NCBI GenBank assembly: GCA_016287815.1
Contig: JAEEWW010000002.1
Location: 18,234 to 82,233, forward strand
Source: Treponema sp.
GTDB lineage: Bacteria > Spirochaetota > Spirochaetia > Treponematales > Treponemataceae
DNA: 64,000 bases
Direction of reading: 5' to 3'
Positions 50,857 to 60,695 of the stretch are shown here, one piece after another. The position numbers and the translations under genes are program-made. The notes below the pieces were generated by a model, which did no database searches, was not told where the DNA came from, and was given only the letters and a program-made list of their open reading frames with translations. Numbering within the stretch: position 1 is the first letter of the stretch; every line of letters starts with the position of its first letter.

Positions 50857-52344
50857 ATGATTAATTCATTTTTTCATTATTTTGCAAATATTCAGTTTAT
50901 CTTTTTAACATTTTTAGGTGCCGTTCTGGGACTTTTTGTAGGTTCAATTCCAGGACTTTCTGTAACGATGGCTACTGCGCTTTTAGTTTCTGTAACGTAC
51001 ACCTGGCAGACTGCAAACGCAATGGCAACCGTAATGGGACTGTACGTTGTAGGTGTTTTTTCGGGCGCGCTTTCTGCAATTTTAATTAACATTCCGGGAG
51101 CTCCTTCTTCTGTTGTAACGACTTTTGACGGCTATCCTCTGGCAAAAAAAGGTGAAAGCTACAAGGCATTAAAATATGCAACTTTCTATTCTTTTATTGG
51201 AAGCGTTTTCGGTCTTGCTGTATTATGGATAATGGCGCGCCCGGTTTCCCGCCTGGCCCTTAACTTTCAGCCGATGGACTATTTTCTTTTAACCTTGTTC
51301 GGACTTACAACGGTAGGCTCTTTAACTTCTGATAATTTTTCAAAAGGAATGATAAGTGCCATGCTCGGCCTTTTTGTAAGCATGATAGGTCTTGATTCTG
51401 TAATGGGAACACCGCGCCTTACATTCGGCATAATGGAACTTTCTTCCGGAGTGCCTACCGTACCGGCTCTTGTAGGCTTGTTCGGATTTTCTGAAGTTCT
51501 TGTTTCGCTTGCTTCAGGAGATTTAGGTGCTCAGGTTTCTGAAATAAAGAAATCTGCCGTTAGATTTACAGATTTAATTAAGCATCTTGCTCATTCTCTA
51601 TGGTATGCGGTAATCGGAACTTTTGTAGGAGCCTTGCCGGGAGCCGGCGGGCCTGTTGCTTCTTTCCTTGCATACAGCTCGGCTAAAAAGATTGTAAAAA
51701 ATCCAGAGGTGCCGCTGGGGCAGGGGGCTGTAGAAGGAATTGTTGCAAGCGAAACTTCAAACAATGCCTGCATCGGAGGTGCTTTAATTCCAATGCTTAC
51801 GCTTGCAGTTCCGGGTGATGCAGTAACTGCAATTATTCTTTCGGTATTCTATGTTCACGGGCTTCAGCCGGGACCTATGTTTATTACGATACAGAGCGAT
51901 ATGTTTGCCGCAATTTTAGCAGGCGGATTTTTAGGCTGTATTTTCCTTTTGATTTTAGGGCTTGTTGCTGCTCCAAAGCTCAGCAAAATCCTTTTAATAC
52001 CAAAATCGATTCTGCTGCCGATTGTAACGGTTTTGTGCGTAATCGGTGCTTTTGCCTGCAACAATACTATGTTTGATATTCTTTTGATGTTTATTTTCGG
52101 CTTATTAGGATTTTTTATGCGCCGTCACGGCTATCCTGTAGCTCCGATGACACTTGGAATTGTTCTCGGCGGAATGATGGATTCAAACTTCCGCCGTGCA
52201 GTTTCTCTTGCAGCGTCAGAAGAAAATAAGATTGCAGCCTTGTTCGGACGCCCTATAACAATTATACTTTTAACGCTGACAGTCGCAACTCTTATAATGA
52301 ATATTCCGGCTGTAAAACGATTATTTAACCACAGTAAAAAGTAG
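50857..52344 (+). CDS. tctA: Tripartite tricarboxylate transporter large permease
   Basis: GLFVGSIPGLSVTMATALL, GALPGAGGPVASFLAY, VASETSNNACIGGALIPMLTLAVPGD. Confidence 0.95.
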   Translation: MINSFFHYFANIQFIFLTFLGAVLGLFVGSIPGLSVTMATALLVSVTYTWQTANAMATVMGLYVVGVFSGALSAILINIPGAPSSVVTTFDGYPLAKKGESYKALKYATFYSFIGSVFGLAVLWIMARPVSRLALNFQPMDYFLLTLFGLTTVGSLTSDNFSKGMISAMLGLFVSMIGLDSVMGTPRLTFGIMELSSGVPTVPALVGLFGFSEVLVSLASGDLGAQVSEIKKSAVRFTDLIKHLAHSLWYAVIGTFVGALPGAGGPVASFLAYSSAKKIVKNPEVPLGQGAVEGIVASETSNNACIGGALIPMLTLAVPGDAVTAIILSVFYVHGLQPGPMFITIQSDMFAAILAGGFLGCIFLLILGLVAAPKLSKILLIPKSILLPIVTVLCVIGAFACNNTMFDILLMFIFGLLGFFMRRHGYPVAPMTLGIVLGGMMDSNFRRAVSLAASEENKIAALFGRPITIILLTLTVATLIMNIPAVKRLFNHSKK

Positions 52345-52353
52345 ACCGCTGAC

Positions 52354-52386
52354 AAATAAAAAAGGGCTGCTCAAAACGGGCAGCCC
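52354..52386 (-). terminator. Intrinsic terminator of the minus-strand chemoreceptor transcript
   Basis: GGGCTGC...GCAGCCC stem with a T-rich tract on the minus strand (TTTTTTATTT). Confidence 0.75.
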
Positions 52387-52400
52387 AATAAAGAAATGGT

Positions 52401-52564
52401 TTCCGCGGCACGGATGCCGCGCATTCAACCAATGTGACAGGTTTTGAACAAAACTGTCTATTTATAAAAAATACGGATGTTTTTCCGCGGCACGGATGCC
52501 GCGCATTTTACCAATATGGCAGTTTTGGAACAAAACTGCCCATTACCAAAAAACAGGGATGTTT
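52401..52564. repeat. Tandem duplication of an 82-bp double-hairpin unit
   Basis: Units at 52401-52482 and 52483-52564, each with CGCGGCAcggaTGCCGCG and a CAG-TTTTG/CAAAA-CTG hairpin. Confidence 0.92.
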
Positions 52565-52575
52565 TTTGGTAATAA

Positions 52576-54396
52576 TTAGACCTTAAATGAATCTACCTGA
52601 TTACCAATCTTACCGATAGATGATTCAAGAGCTGTAGAAAGGTTTTCCAATGCTGAACCTGACTTTTCAATGCTTGCAACCCCTGTATTGAGTTCTTCCA
52701 TAGCACCTTTCATTGTTGAAGTTGTATCCTGCAATGTTTTAATTTCTGCAAGAATTGTCTTACTTCCTTCAGCCATTTCAACAGAAGATGATTTAACTTC
52801 ATAGGTACTGTCATTCATCTGCTTTAATGCTTCCCGAATCTGTTCAGAACCTTGTGTCTGTTCTTCCATTGCATTCTTAATCTGAACAACAATACTTCCT
52901 GTATTGTTAATGTCAGCAGCAACGTGAGTAAATGCGCTTCCTGCATCTTTTGAAGAATTAAGCATTGTTTCAATACTTTCTGTAATCGTTGAAAGCTGTT
53001 CTCCGATTGTCTTTGACTGACCGGAAGATGTTTCAGAAAGTTTACGGATTTCATCGGCAACAACGCTAAAGCCTTTTCCTGCTTCACCTGCATGGGCTGC
53101 TTCAATTGCCGCATTCATGGCAAGAAGGTTAGTCTGGGCTGCGATATTAGAAATAACGGCATTGGCTTCTTTAAGTGCAAGAGATTCAGTATGGATTGTA
53201 TCAATCTGAGAGTTAACGGCTTCCTGCTTTTTAACTCCGTCTGCAACCTGCTTTTCAAGCACGTCAAATGAATTTGCCATCTTATTTACAGAATCATTTA
53301 CAGAAGCGATGTTGCTTACCATTTCCTCAACTGCGCTTGATGCTTCTACAACAAATGAAGTCTGAGATTCAATCATAGAGTTCAAAGATTCTATATTTGA
53401 AGAAATCTGATTAACGGCACCTGCTGTCTGAGCAACGCAGTTACCCTGGTTTTCAATATTATTCTGAACATTCTTAATAAGGTTCATAACAACAGGAATT
53501 TCTTCCGCTGTCTTTTGAGAACAGTTTGTAAGGTTGTTGCCGGAATCGTAAAGTTCTTCTTTAGATTCTTTAAGGGCAATAACCAAAGTCTGAAGTTTTT
53601 CTATAACCTTGTTGCAGGCATTGGCCAAAGCACCAAGTTCATTCTGTTTAGTTACAGGAATTCTTATTGTTAAATCGCCTTCTCCTGTTGCAATATTGTT
53701 CATTGATTTTACAACATGATTTATCCTTTCAAAGAATTTCAACAGAATAAACAAAACGGCAGCCATAGCCAGTATCATGCCGATTACAGAAATTATAATT
53801 ATCTTAAGTCGTGATGAAATAATTTCTTCGCGAAGCTTCGTTGCATCAAAATCTACACAGATAAAACCGATTGCTTTATTTGCTTTATCAGTAATAGGGT
53901 AGTACATGGAAATTACCCAGCCCCATTCTTCTTCATAGGTTATTTCGGAAGTTGTAATCTGCTTTGTTTCCATACAGTCTAAAGGAGCTGAACCGTAGCT
54001 TGTTATATCTTCCTTTGCGCCTAGGTCAGAGAACAGCTTTTTATCAATCGGTACTGAACTTCCGTCTATAACATACATGAATTCTTTTCCTGCAACCTGA
54101 ACCATAGAATACAGGAATTTACAGCCTGAAATTTCTTTAATTTCAAGCCATTTTGCACACATTTCTACATAATAGGGATCTTTTGCATCAAGTGATTTTG
54201 TAAGTTTAAGGAACTTGTTTTTGTCCATATACTTTTGGGCACTTGTTAAAACATGTGTTCCGTTTTCCAGAAATGCCTGCAATGAAGTTTTGGAAATACC
54301 GTCAACAGCAGTTTTTGTGATTATTACTGTTGTCAGTACTATGAATGCCATAGTTACAAAAATAATTTTGAATTTGTATGATGAAATAAATTTCAT
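52576..54396 (-). CDS. Methyl-accepting chemotaxis protein
   Basis: Cache-like ectodomain, [37 protein letters not shown]. Confidence 0.93.
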   Translation of the reverse strand: MKFISSYKFKIIFVTMAFIVLTTVIITKTAVDGISKTSLQAFLENGTHVLTSAQKYMDKNKFLKLTKSLDAKDPYYVEMCAKWLEIKEISGCKFLYSMVQVAGKEFMYVIDGSSVPIDKKLFSDLGAKEDITSYGSAPLDCMETKQITTSEITYEEEWGWVISMYYPITDKANKAIGFICVDFDATKLREEIISSRLKIIIISVIGMILAMAAVLFILLKFFERINHVVKSMNNIATGEGDLTIRIPVTKQNELGALANACNKVIEKLQTLVIALKESKEELYDSGNNLTNCSQKTAEEIPVVMNLIKNVQNNIENQGNCVAQTAGAVNQISSNIESLNSMIESQTSFVVEASSAVEEMVSNIASVNDSVNKMANSFDVLEKQVADGVKKQEAVNSQIDTIHTESLALKEANAVISNIAAQTNLLAMNAAIEAAHAGEAGKGFSVVADEIRKLSETSSGQSKTIGEQLSTITESIETMLNSSKDAGSAFTHVAADINNTGSIVVQIKNAMEEQTQGSEQIREALKQMNDSTYEVKSSSVEMAEGSKTILAEIKTLQDTTSTMKGAMEELNTGVASIEKSGSALENLSTALESSIGKIGNQVDSFKV

Positions 54397-54555
54397 TCTT
54401 TTTCTCCTTTCTTAAGAATGTTTTTTCCCTTCATTCATATTTGATTATATATTCTATATCTTAATTCTGCAAATATATATATAAGAAAAATCTATCTATA
54501 ATGTACATATATAAGGATATCGCTTTTTTTTTCTTTTTCAATTATATTTTCACCT

Positions 54556-55449
54556 ATGCTTTGGATATCATTGGTTCTTTTTTACGGCCTTTTAAAAGGC
54601 GGAAGAGAAATATTAAAAAAACTTGCAATGAACAGGAACACCGTTATGGAAGTTCTTGTTACCTATACAGTGCTTTCCTTTATTTTTGTTCTGCCTCAGC
54701 TTCCACAGGCAGGCGGAATGGAAATAAAGTTTTATTTTTATATTGCCTTAAAATCTTTTGCGATTTTTCTTGCATGGATGTTTGGCTTCCGCTCAATAAA
54801 ATACCTTCCGGTAAGCCTGTTTGGCATTCTAGACCTTTCGCGCGTCCTTTTTTCAACTTTTTCCGGAGTTGTTTTTTTAGGTGAAACAATAAGTTTTATG
54901 CGTGGCGCAGGTCTTGCCGTTGTGTGCTTCGGGCTGATTTTATTAAAGTTTTCTCCAGAACGTAAGACGCTCCAGACGCTGAAAAATAATAAGTCGAATA
55001 ATACGCCAACGGATGCCAAAATAAAAACTTTCTATATAATTCTTGCCTTGTTTTCATGCCTATTAAATGCGTGTTCAGGACTTATGGATAAAGTCCTTAT
55101 GAAGTCTGTTACAAGCTCTCAGCTGCAATTCTGGTACATGCTTTTTCTTGTAATTTACTATTTGATTTATGTGCTTGCCGTCAGACAGAATTTTTCATTC
55201 AGCGTTATAAAAAATAAATGGGTGTGGATTCTTGCAATATCTTTTGTAATAGGCGACAAGGCTTTATTTATTGCGAACGGCATGCCTGAAAGCAAAGTTA
55301 CCGTAATGACTCTTATAAAGCAAAGCGGCAGCCTTGTTACGATTTTAGGCGGAAAGTTTGTGTTTAAAGAAAAAAATATCGGTTACAGGCTTTTCTGTGC
55401 TGCCGTCATCATTGCCGGAATCCTGTTGGGAACGCTTGGCGGAAAATAA
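54556..55449 (+). CDS. EamA/DMT-family transporter
   Basis: About 10 TM helices; YLPVSLFGILDLSRVLFSTFSGVVFLGE. Confidence 0.75.
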   Translation: MLWISLVLFYGLLKGGREILKKLAMNRNTVMEVLVTYTVLSFIFVLPQLPQAGGMEIKFYFYIALKSFAIFLAWMFGFRSIKYLPVSLFGILDLSRVLFSTFSGVVFLGETISFMRGAGLAVVCFGLILLKFSPERKTLQTLKNNKSNNTPTDAKIKTFYIILALFSCLLNACSGLMDKVLMKSVTSSQLQFWYMLFLVIYYLIYVLAVRQNFSFSVIKNKWVWILAISFVIGDKALFIANGMPESKVTVMTLIKQSGSLVTILGGKFVFKEKNIGYRLFCAAVIIAGILLGTLGGK

Positions 55450-55487
55450 TTTCTGCCAGGCGTTATCTAAAGGAGGCTTGTTTTGTT

Positions 55488-56003
55488 TTATTGCTGTACT
55501 ACAAGAATATGCCTGGCTTCTGCTGTTTTTGTTTCCGTATTGAATTTTTTTACTGCAACCCAGTTTCCGGTCTTTACATCTTTAAGATTAATTCCTGCAT
55601 CTTCAAGACATGGCAGATCACGTCTTTTATCTGCTGTATCTGCTGTTCTTTCAGCAGGCTTTTCAAACTGAACAAGGCGGGTAAATGGATTAACGTGAAC
55701 CTTTGTTTCATTTCCGTCTGCATCTTTAACCGTAATCAGCTGCTTGTTGTCATCAATTGAAGTAACGGTTCCAAGAATGTCTGCGCCGTGCATCGGGTTA
55801 AACATAGAAAATCCGTTCACAGGCAGTCTGTGATTCATTCTTCCATTTTCAGAATGATGATATTCAAAACCTTTTTCTGAATCTGGTCCCATCGGATGAT
55901 TATACGGGTTTACATTTTTGTTACTTCTTGCAAAAACAGAAGCCGTTCCAAATCCTGCAATAATTGCAGATACTGCGATGGTTTTGATAAGTGTCTTTTT
56001 CAT
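55488..56003 (-). CDS. Exported His/Met-rich protein with OB-like C-terminal segment
   Basis: Signal peptide; NPYNHPMGPD..EYHHSENGRMNHR; GTVTSIDDNKQLITVKDADGNETKVHV. Confidence 0.65.
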   Translation of the reverse strand: MKKTLIKTIAVSAIIAGFGTASVFARSNKNVNPYNHPMGPDSEKGFEYHHSENGRMNHRLPVNGFSMFNPMHGADILGTVTSIDDNKQLITVKDADGNETKVHVNPFTRLVQFEKPAERTADTADKRRDLPCLEDAGINLKDVKTGNWVAVKKFNTETKTAEARHILVVQQ

Positions 56004-56203
56004 AAAATCTCCTTGTATGAGCCGGTGCCTGGTAGTCAGCGCCGGTGGTTTTCTATCAGCTGTTATTCAGCTTACATTGTGGAGTTTAGTGTATGCGCGA
56101 TTCAAAAGCATTAAAGGAACATTAATCAAAGATGAAAAAACTTTCAGAAACTTTCCTGTAAAATTCAGACAAAATAAATGTTCTATATGATATACTTTTT
56201 TCT

Positions 56204-56836
56204 ATGCAGAAGAAAAAATATTTTATTTTTCTTGCTTTTCTGATTATCTCTTTTTTTATAAATGCCGCAAACATTTTTGCTCAGAATTATAATGATTCTA
56301 TGCCTGCTATTCCTGAAAATAGGCCAATGATGCCCCACAGACATGATGAAATAATGAACATAAACGGAAGGCACATGCGCCGGCACGGTCTTTTTTTTGA
56401 CATAATCGGTTTAAAAATCAGTGATGCCGAAGATGAACTTTCTGTTTCTGTTTATTTTAATGATTCTGTAGATGCTGATTCTGTTTCTTCGGATAAAATT
56501 TTAATTGATGATGATTTAATTTCTCCGAAGACAGATTTTCTGTTTAGCAAAACCCGCAGAATGTTACGCTTTAATATTGCCAGAAAAAATAATTTTTCTA
56601 TAAAGATGAATTCTATAAAGTCTTTTGACGGAAGGCTTATTCCGCCGTTTGAAGAAAAGAATCTGAATTCAGGCGATTTTGTAAAGTATCCTTCAAGAAA
56701 CGTTCAGCCGGATGCTAATCCGGAAATTGTTCCGCAAGGGAAAAATCCGCCGGAAAGTTTTCCTCCAGGTTATTTTTTGCAGCCGCCACTTCCCCGGGAA
56801 AATCATATAAAAGAAAATCATCAGGATGAAATATGA
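56204..56836 (+). CDS. Exported hypothetical protein with His/Met-rich N-terminus
   Basis: Signal peptide; MMPHRHDEIMNINGRHMRRHG; stop overlaps the response-regulator start (ATGA). Confidence 0.65.
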   Translation: MQKKKYFIFLAFLIISFFINAANIFAQNYNDSMPAIPENRPMMPHRHDEIMNINGRHMRRHGLFFDIIGLKISDAEDELSVSVYFNDSVDADSVSSDKILIDDDLISPKTDFLFSKTRRMLRFNIARKNNFSIKMNSIKSFDGRLIPPFEEKNLNSGDFVKYPSRNVQPDANPEIVPQGKNPPESFPPGYFLQPPLPRENHIKENHQDEI

Positions 56837-57525
56837 CTAAGATTTTAATAATAGAAGATGACCAGGAACTTTCTAATATAATTCAACTTGAACTTTCCCA
56901 TGAAGGCTTTGTTACAGCCGCTGCTTTTGACGGAAGGACAGGACTTGAAAAAATCCAGAGCGACAAGCCTGATCTGGTATTGCTGGACGTAATGCTTCCT
57001 AAATTAAGTGGGCTTGAAGTGCTTAGAAAAGTCCGTAACGAGCTTAATTCCGGCATTCCAATAATCCTTGTAACGGCCAGAAGTGAAACTATAGATAAGG
57101 TTGACGGGCTTAACAGCGGTGCAGACGATTACATTTGCAAGCCTTTTAAAATAGAAGAAATGCTTGCGCGGATTAATGCCATTTTACGGCGCACTCAGAA
57201 AGCCGGCGCAAATCAAAATGATTTAGTCTTAAAAAACGGAAAGATAAAGATGATTGCGTCGCAAATGAAAGTTTATTTTGCAGGCAGTGAAACTGAGCTT
57301 TCTAAAAATGAATTTCTGCTTTTAAAATATTTTCTGGAAAATGTTTCTAAAATACTAACCCGTGATGAAATTATTAAAAATGTCTGGGGCGAAGATTATT
57401 ATATAGAAGAAAACAGCGTGGATGTTTATGTTCGTCATTTACGTTCAAAGTTCGGTGATGATTTAATAAAAACTGTCCGCGGAATGGGCTATATAATGCA
57501 GGAATATTCTGAAAATCAGGGTTAA
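56833..57525 (+). CDS. OmpR/PhoB-family response regulator
   Basis: ILIIEDDQELSNII, LVLLDVMLPKLSGLEVL, winged helix SVDVYVRHLRSKFGDDLIKTVRGMGY. Confidence 0.95.
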   Translation: MTKILIIEDDQELSNIIQLELSHEGFVTAAAFDGRTGLEKIQSDKPDLVLLDVMLPKLSGLEVLRKVRNELNSGIPIILVTARSETIDKVDGLNSGADDYICKPFKIEEMLARINAILRRTQKAGANQNDLVLKNGKIKMIASQMKVYFAGSETELSKNEFLLLKYFLENVSKILTRDEIIKNVWGEDYYIEENSVDVYVRHLRSKFGDDLIKTVRGMGYIMQEYSENQG

Positions 57526-57537
57526 GGCGATAATATA

Positions 57538-58809
57538 ATGCGTAAAAATAAAAACAAAGCAGTTTCAGTTTCTCTTGCATTTCGCTTTATGGCAATCCTT
57601 GCTTTTGCAATGCTCTGCCTTTCGTTCATTTTTGTCTTTGCGCTGCGCCTGCTGGTAATTAATCATCATAAGTCGGAACTCGAAACTTGTGTTTCGCATA
57701 TAGTTCGGACAATAAGCCTTGAAGGAACGCAGGAATTACCTTTTGTTGAACTTCCGTATTACATTACATATACGGTGTATGAAAGCGAATCAGAAAATGT
57801 TCTTTCTACAAATGACAGTCTGCTTCCTCTGCTGAATTCTTCTGGAAAAACAAAGACCTGCTTTGTAAAGGATTTTTTTACCGACAGTGACCTTAATATC
57901 CGCTATCTTACAAAAGAAACTGAAATATCCGGGAAAAAAATAATAGTTGAATGTGCACTGGATATTTCTAATGACACTGCAACGAAGATGTTAAAAACTC
58001 TTCCGTATCTTGCTTTAATTTTATTGCTTCCTGTGCTTTTAGTTTCATTTGTACTTTCTTATATGATTTCTAAAAGCACGATTTCAGCATTTAAAAAATT
58101 ACAGGCTGACTATGACCGGGAAAAAGAGTTTACTTCCAATGTAAGCCACGAACTGAAAACTCCGATTGCTATAATTTCAGGACACGCCAATCTTTTGAAA
58201 CGCTGGGGAAAAAACGACCCGATTCAGCTTGAAAAATCAATAGATTCTATTTTAAAAGAAAGCGAAAATATGAATCACATTGTAACTACCTTGCTTGATA
58301 TGAGCCGGCTGGAACGTGGAAAGATTGAAGTTGTAAAAACAAAGTTTTTTGCGACCAATTTTTTTGCAAAACTTAAAGAAGAATTTACTTCGCTTTATCC
58401 GCAGATGAAATTTGAAATTATAGATGAAGATTTTATTGAACTTTATACCGACGAGCAGAAGCTTCATCAGATATTTACGGTAATTTTATCTAACAGCGTA
58501 AAGTTTGCAGGAGAGAAGTGCAGAATAATTCTTTGTGCAAAAAGAAGTACCGTTAAGACTGGTGGTGTTAAATCTGGCGGTCAAATTGAACTTTCGGTAC
58601 AGGATAATGGAACTGGATTTGACGAAAAAATCCTTCCGCATGTATTTGAAAGGTTTTTCAAAGGCGACAGTTCGCATGACAGAAATGTTAGCGGCTCAGG
58701 GCTTGGCCTTGCAATTGCAAAATCCTTGACAGAATCTTTGGGCGGGTCTATAAAAGCAAAAAATGCCCCTCAGGGAGGGGCATTAATCAGCATTGCTATT
58801 TCAAATTAA
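57538..58809 (+). CDS. Sensor histidine kinase
   Basis: FTSNVSHELKTPIAIISGHANLL, VQDNGTGFDEKILPHVFERFFKGD, GSGLGLAIAKSL. Confidence 0.95.
   Translation: MRKNKNKAVSVSLAFRFMAILAFAMLCLSFIFVFALRLLVINHHKSELETCVSHIVRTISLEGTQELPFVELPYYITYTVYESESENVLSTNDSLLPLLNSSGKTKTCFVKDFFTDSDLNIRYLTKETEISGKKIIVECALDISNDTATKMLKTLPYLALILLLPVLLVSFVLSYMISKSTISAFKKLQADYDREKEFTSNVSHELKTPIAIISGHANLLKRWGKNDPIQLEKSIDSILKESENMNHIVTTLLDMSRLERGKIEVVKTKFFATNFFAKLKEEFTSLYPQMKFEIIDEDFIELYTDEQKLHQIFTVILSNSVKFAGEKCRIILCAKRSTVKTGGVKSGGQIELSVQDNGTGFDEKILPHVFERFFKGDSSHDRNVSGSGLGLAIAKSLTESLGGSIKAKNAPQGGALISIAISN
58762..58784 (-). terminator. Intrinsic terminator (minus strand) inside the 3' end of the histidine kinase ORF
   Basis: Minus strand: AATGCCCCT ccctg AGGGGCATT TTTT. 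Confidence 0.8.
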
Positions 58810-58825
58810 TCATTGATTTATCATA
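58796..58825 (-). repeat. Remnant duplicate of the gpmI 3' end
   Basis: Minus strand encodes YDKSMINLK-stop, as does gpmI at 58919-58948, with only synonymous differences. Confidence 0.85.
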
Positions 58826-58869
58826 CGAATGGTCAAGGCACGCTGCGCTTAAAGCCTTGACTCATTCGT
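58825..58869 (-). repeat. 45-nt hairpin element, copy B
   Basis: Minus strand ACGAATGAGTCAAGGCTTTAAGCGCAGCGTGCCTTGACCATTCGT. Confidence 0.9.
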
Positions 58870-58871
58870 TT

Positions 58872-58900
58872 AGCGGGGGTCTTAAAATAATACCCCCGCT
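58872..58900 (-). other. Perfect hairpin downstream of gpmI
   Basis: AGCGGGGGT...ACCCCCGCT, 9-bp stem. Confidence 0.8.
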
Positions 58901-58918
58901 ATAATCAGTTGGCGGAAC

Positions 58919-60583
58919 CTATTTTAAGTTAATCATTGATTTGTCGTAATCAGATGGAGCTACATAACCCATAAGGTTCATCAATGTTGCCGGCCAGCTT
59001 GAAATTCCAAGACCGTCGTTGAGTTTTGTATTGTCGTACTCGCCCTTGTATTCCGGGTCGTAGATAATACCTGGAACCGGGTTCAGTGAGTGCGAAGTTT
59101 TAGCCTTTGGCTCGCCGCTCTTGTCCATCTTAACGCTGCCGTCTTTTGCATGCTCGTACATGTCATCGCTGTTTCCGTGGTCAGCTGTAAGACACAGGAT
59201 ACCGCCTGCTTCATCGATTGCAGCCTTTAAGCGGCCAAGCTGTAAGTCCATGCCTTCCATAGAACATACAACAGCGTTAAAAACTCCTGTGTGTCCAACC
59301 ATGTCTCCGTTCGGGAAGTTAAGGCGGATGTGGTCATATTTGCCGGATTTAATTGCTTCAATAACTTTATCAGTGATTTCTGCACATTTCATCCATGGGC
59401 GCTGTTCAAATGGAACAACATCAGACGGAACTTCAACATAGTCTTCAAGTTTTTCGTCAAACTTACCCTGTTTGTTTCCGTTGAAGAAGTAGGTAACGTG
59501 TCCGTATTTCTGAGTTTCAGAAATGGCAAGAAGTTTAACGCCTGTTTTTGTAAGGTATTCACCCATTGTGCGGTCAATGCTCGGCGGGTTTACAAGATAC
59601 TGAGCCGGAACGTGAGCGTCTCCGTCGTATTCCATCATTCCTGCATATTCAACTGCCGGTACGCGCTTACGGTCAAACGGAAGTTCTCCGCCTTTTGGTG
59701 TTTCAAAGGCGCGTGTCATTTCAAGGGCGCGGTCGCCGCGGAAGTTAAAATAGATAACGCTGTCGCCGTCTTCAATAGTGCCGACAGGCTTTCCTGATTT
59801 TGCAATTACAAACTCGTGCATGTCCTGATCAAGAATGCCGGGGATTTCAGCGCGGTATGTTTCAATTGCCTTTGTAGCTGAATCAAACATGCGGCCTTCG
59901 CCAAGAACATGTGCTTTCCATCCGCGTTCTACCATAGACCAGTCTGCATTGTAGCGGTCCATAGTCATGTACATACGTCCGCCGCCTGAAGCAATCTGGT
60001 AGTCAACACCGGCAAAGCCTGCTAAGAATTCTTCAAGTGGAGTGATGTAATTTAAAGCAGAAGTAGGATCAACATCGCGGCCGTCAAGTAAAGCGTGAAC
60101 ACGAAGTTTTTTAACTCCGTCCTTAGAAGCCTGTGTAATCATTGCCTTAAGGTGGTCAATGTGGCTGTGAACGTTTCCGTCAGAAACAAGACCGATAAAG
60201 TGAAGGGTAGAGTTTTTGTCGTTTACGTTTTTAACAAGCTTTTTCCATGTGTCAGCTGCAAACATAGAACCGTTTGCAATTGATTCTCCAACAAGCTTTG
60301 CACCCTGAGCAAATACACGGCCACAGCCCATGGCGTTGTGGCCAACTTCACTGTTACCCATATCATCATCGCTTGGAAGACCAACGGCTGTTCCGTGTGC
60401 CTTTAATTTTGTATGAGGACAGTTAGCAGTAAACCAGTCCAGATACTTCATGCGGCTAGCTTTTACAGCATCGCCTTCTTCATATTTTCCATATCCAACG
60501 CCGTCCATAATAACAAGGACAACAGGACCACGACGACCTTTCCAGTTTGGATTCTTTTCCAAAGCGTGCATAGTGTCTGACAT
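58919..60583 (-). CDS. gpmI: 2,3-bisphosphoglycerate-independent phosphoglycerate mutase
   Basis: VVLVIMDGVGYGKYEEGDAV, DDMGNSEVGHNAMGCGRVFAQGAKLV, LTADHGNSDDMYEH; start MSDTMHALEKNPNW after AGGAG. Confidence 0.95.
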   Translation of the reverse strand: MSDTMHALEKNPNWKGRRGPVVLVIMDGVGYGKYEEGDAVKASRMKYLDWFTANCPHTKLKAHGTAVGLPSDDDMGNSEVGHNAMGCGRVFAQGAKLVGESIANGSMFAADTWKKLVKNVNDKNSTLHFIGLVSDGNVHSHIDHLKAMITQASKDGVKKLRVHALLDGRDVDPTSALNYITPLEEFLAGFAGVDYQIASGGGRMYMTMDRYNADWSMVERGWKAHVLGEGRMFDSATKAIETYRAEIPGILDQDMHEFVIAKSGKPVGTIEDGDSVIYFNFRGDRALEMTRAFETPKGGELPFDRKRVPAVEYAGMMEYDGDAHVPAQYLVNPPSIDRTMGEYLTKTGVKLLAISETQKYGHVTYFFNGNKQGKFDEKLEDYVEVPSDVVPFEQRPWMKCAEITDKVIEAIKSGKYDHIRLNFPNGDMVGHTGVFNAVVCSMEGMDLQLGRLKAAIDEAGGILCLTADHGNSDDMYEHAKDGSVKMDKSGEPKAKTSHSLNPVPGIIYDPEYKGEYDNTKLNDGLGISSWPATLMNLMGYVAPSDYDKSMINLK

Positions 60584-60695
60584 ATATACTCCTGAATTTG
60601 TCATTATCGTGCAGTAAAACATGCCCGGATAATGTTCTTAATATACTATTTCTTCTATTACTATAATGAATTACGGAAGGTTTTACAATGCGCAT

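Noticed and set aside
59291-59797. 168-aa plus-strand ORF within gpmI
   Set aside because: Antisense to the conserved gpmI coding region with no supporting start signals.
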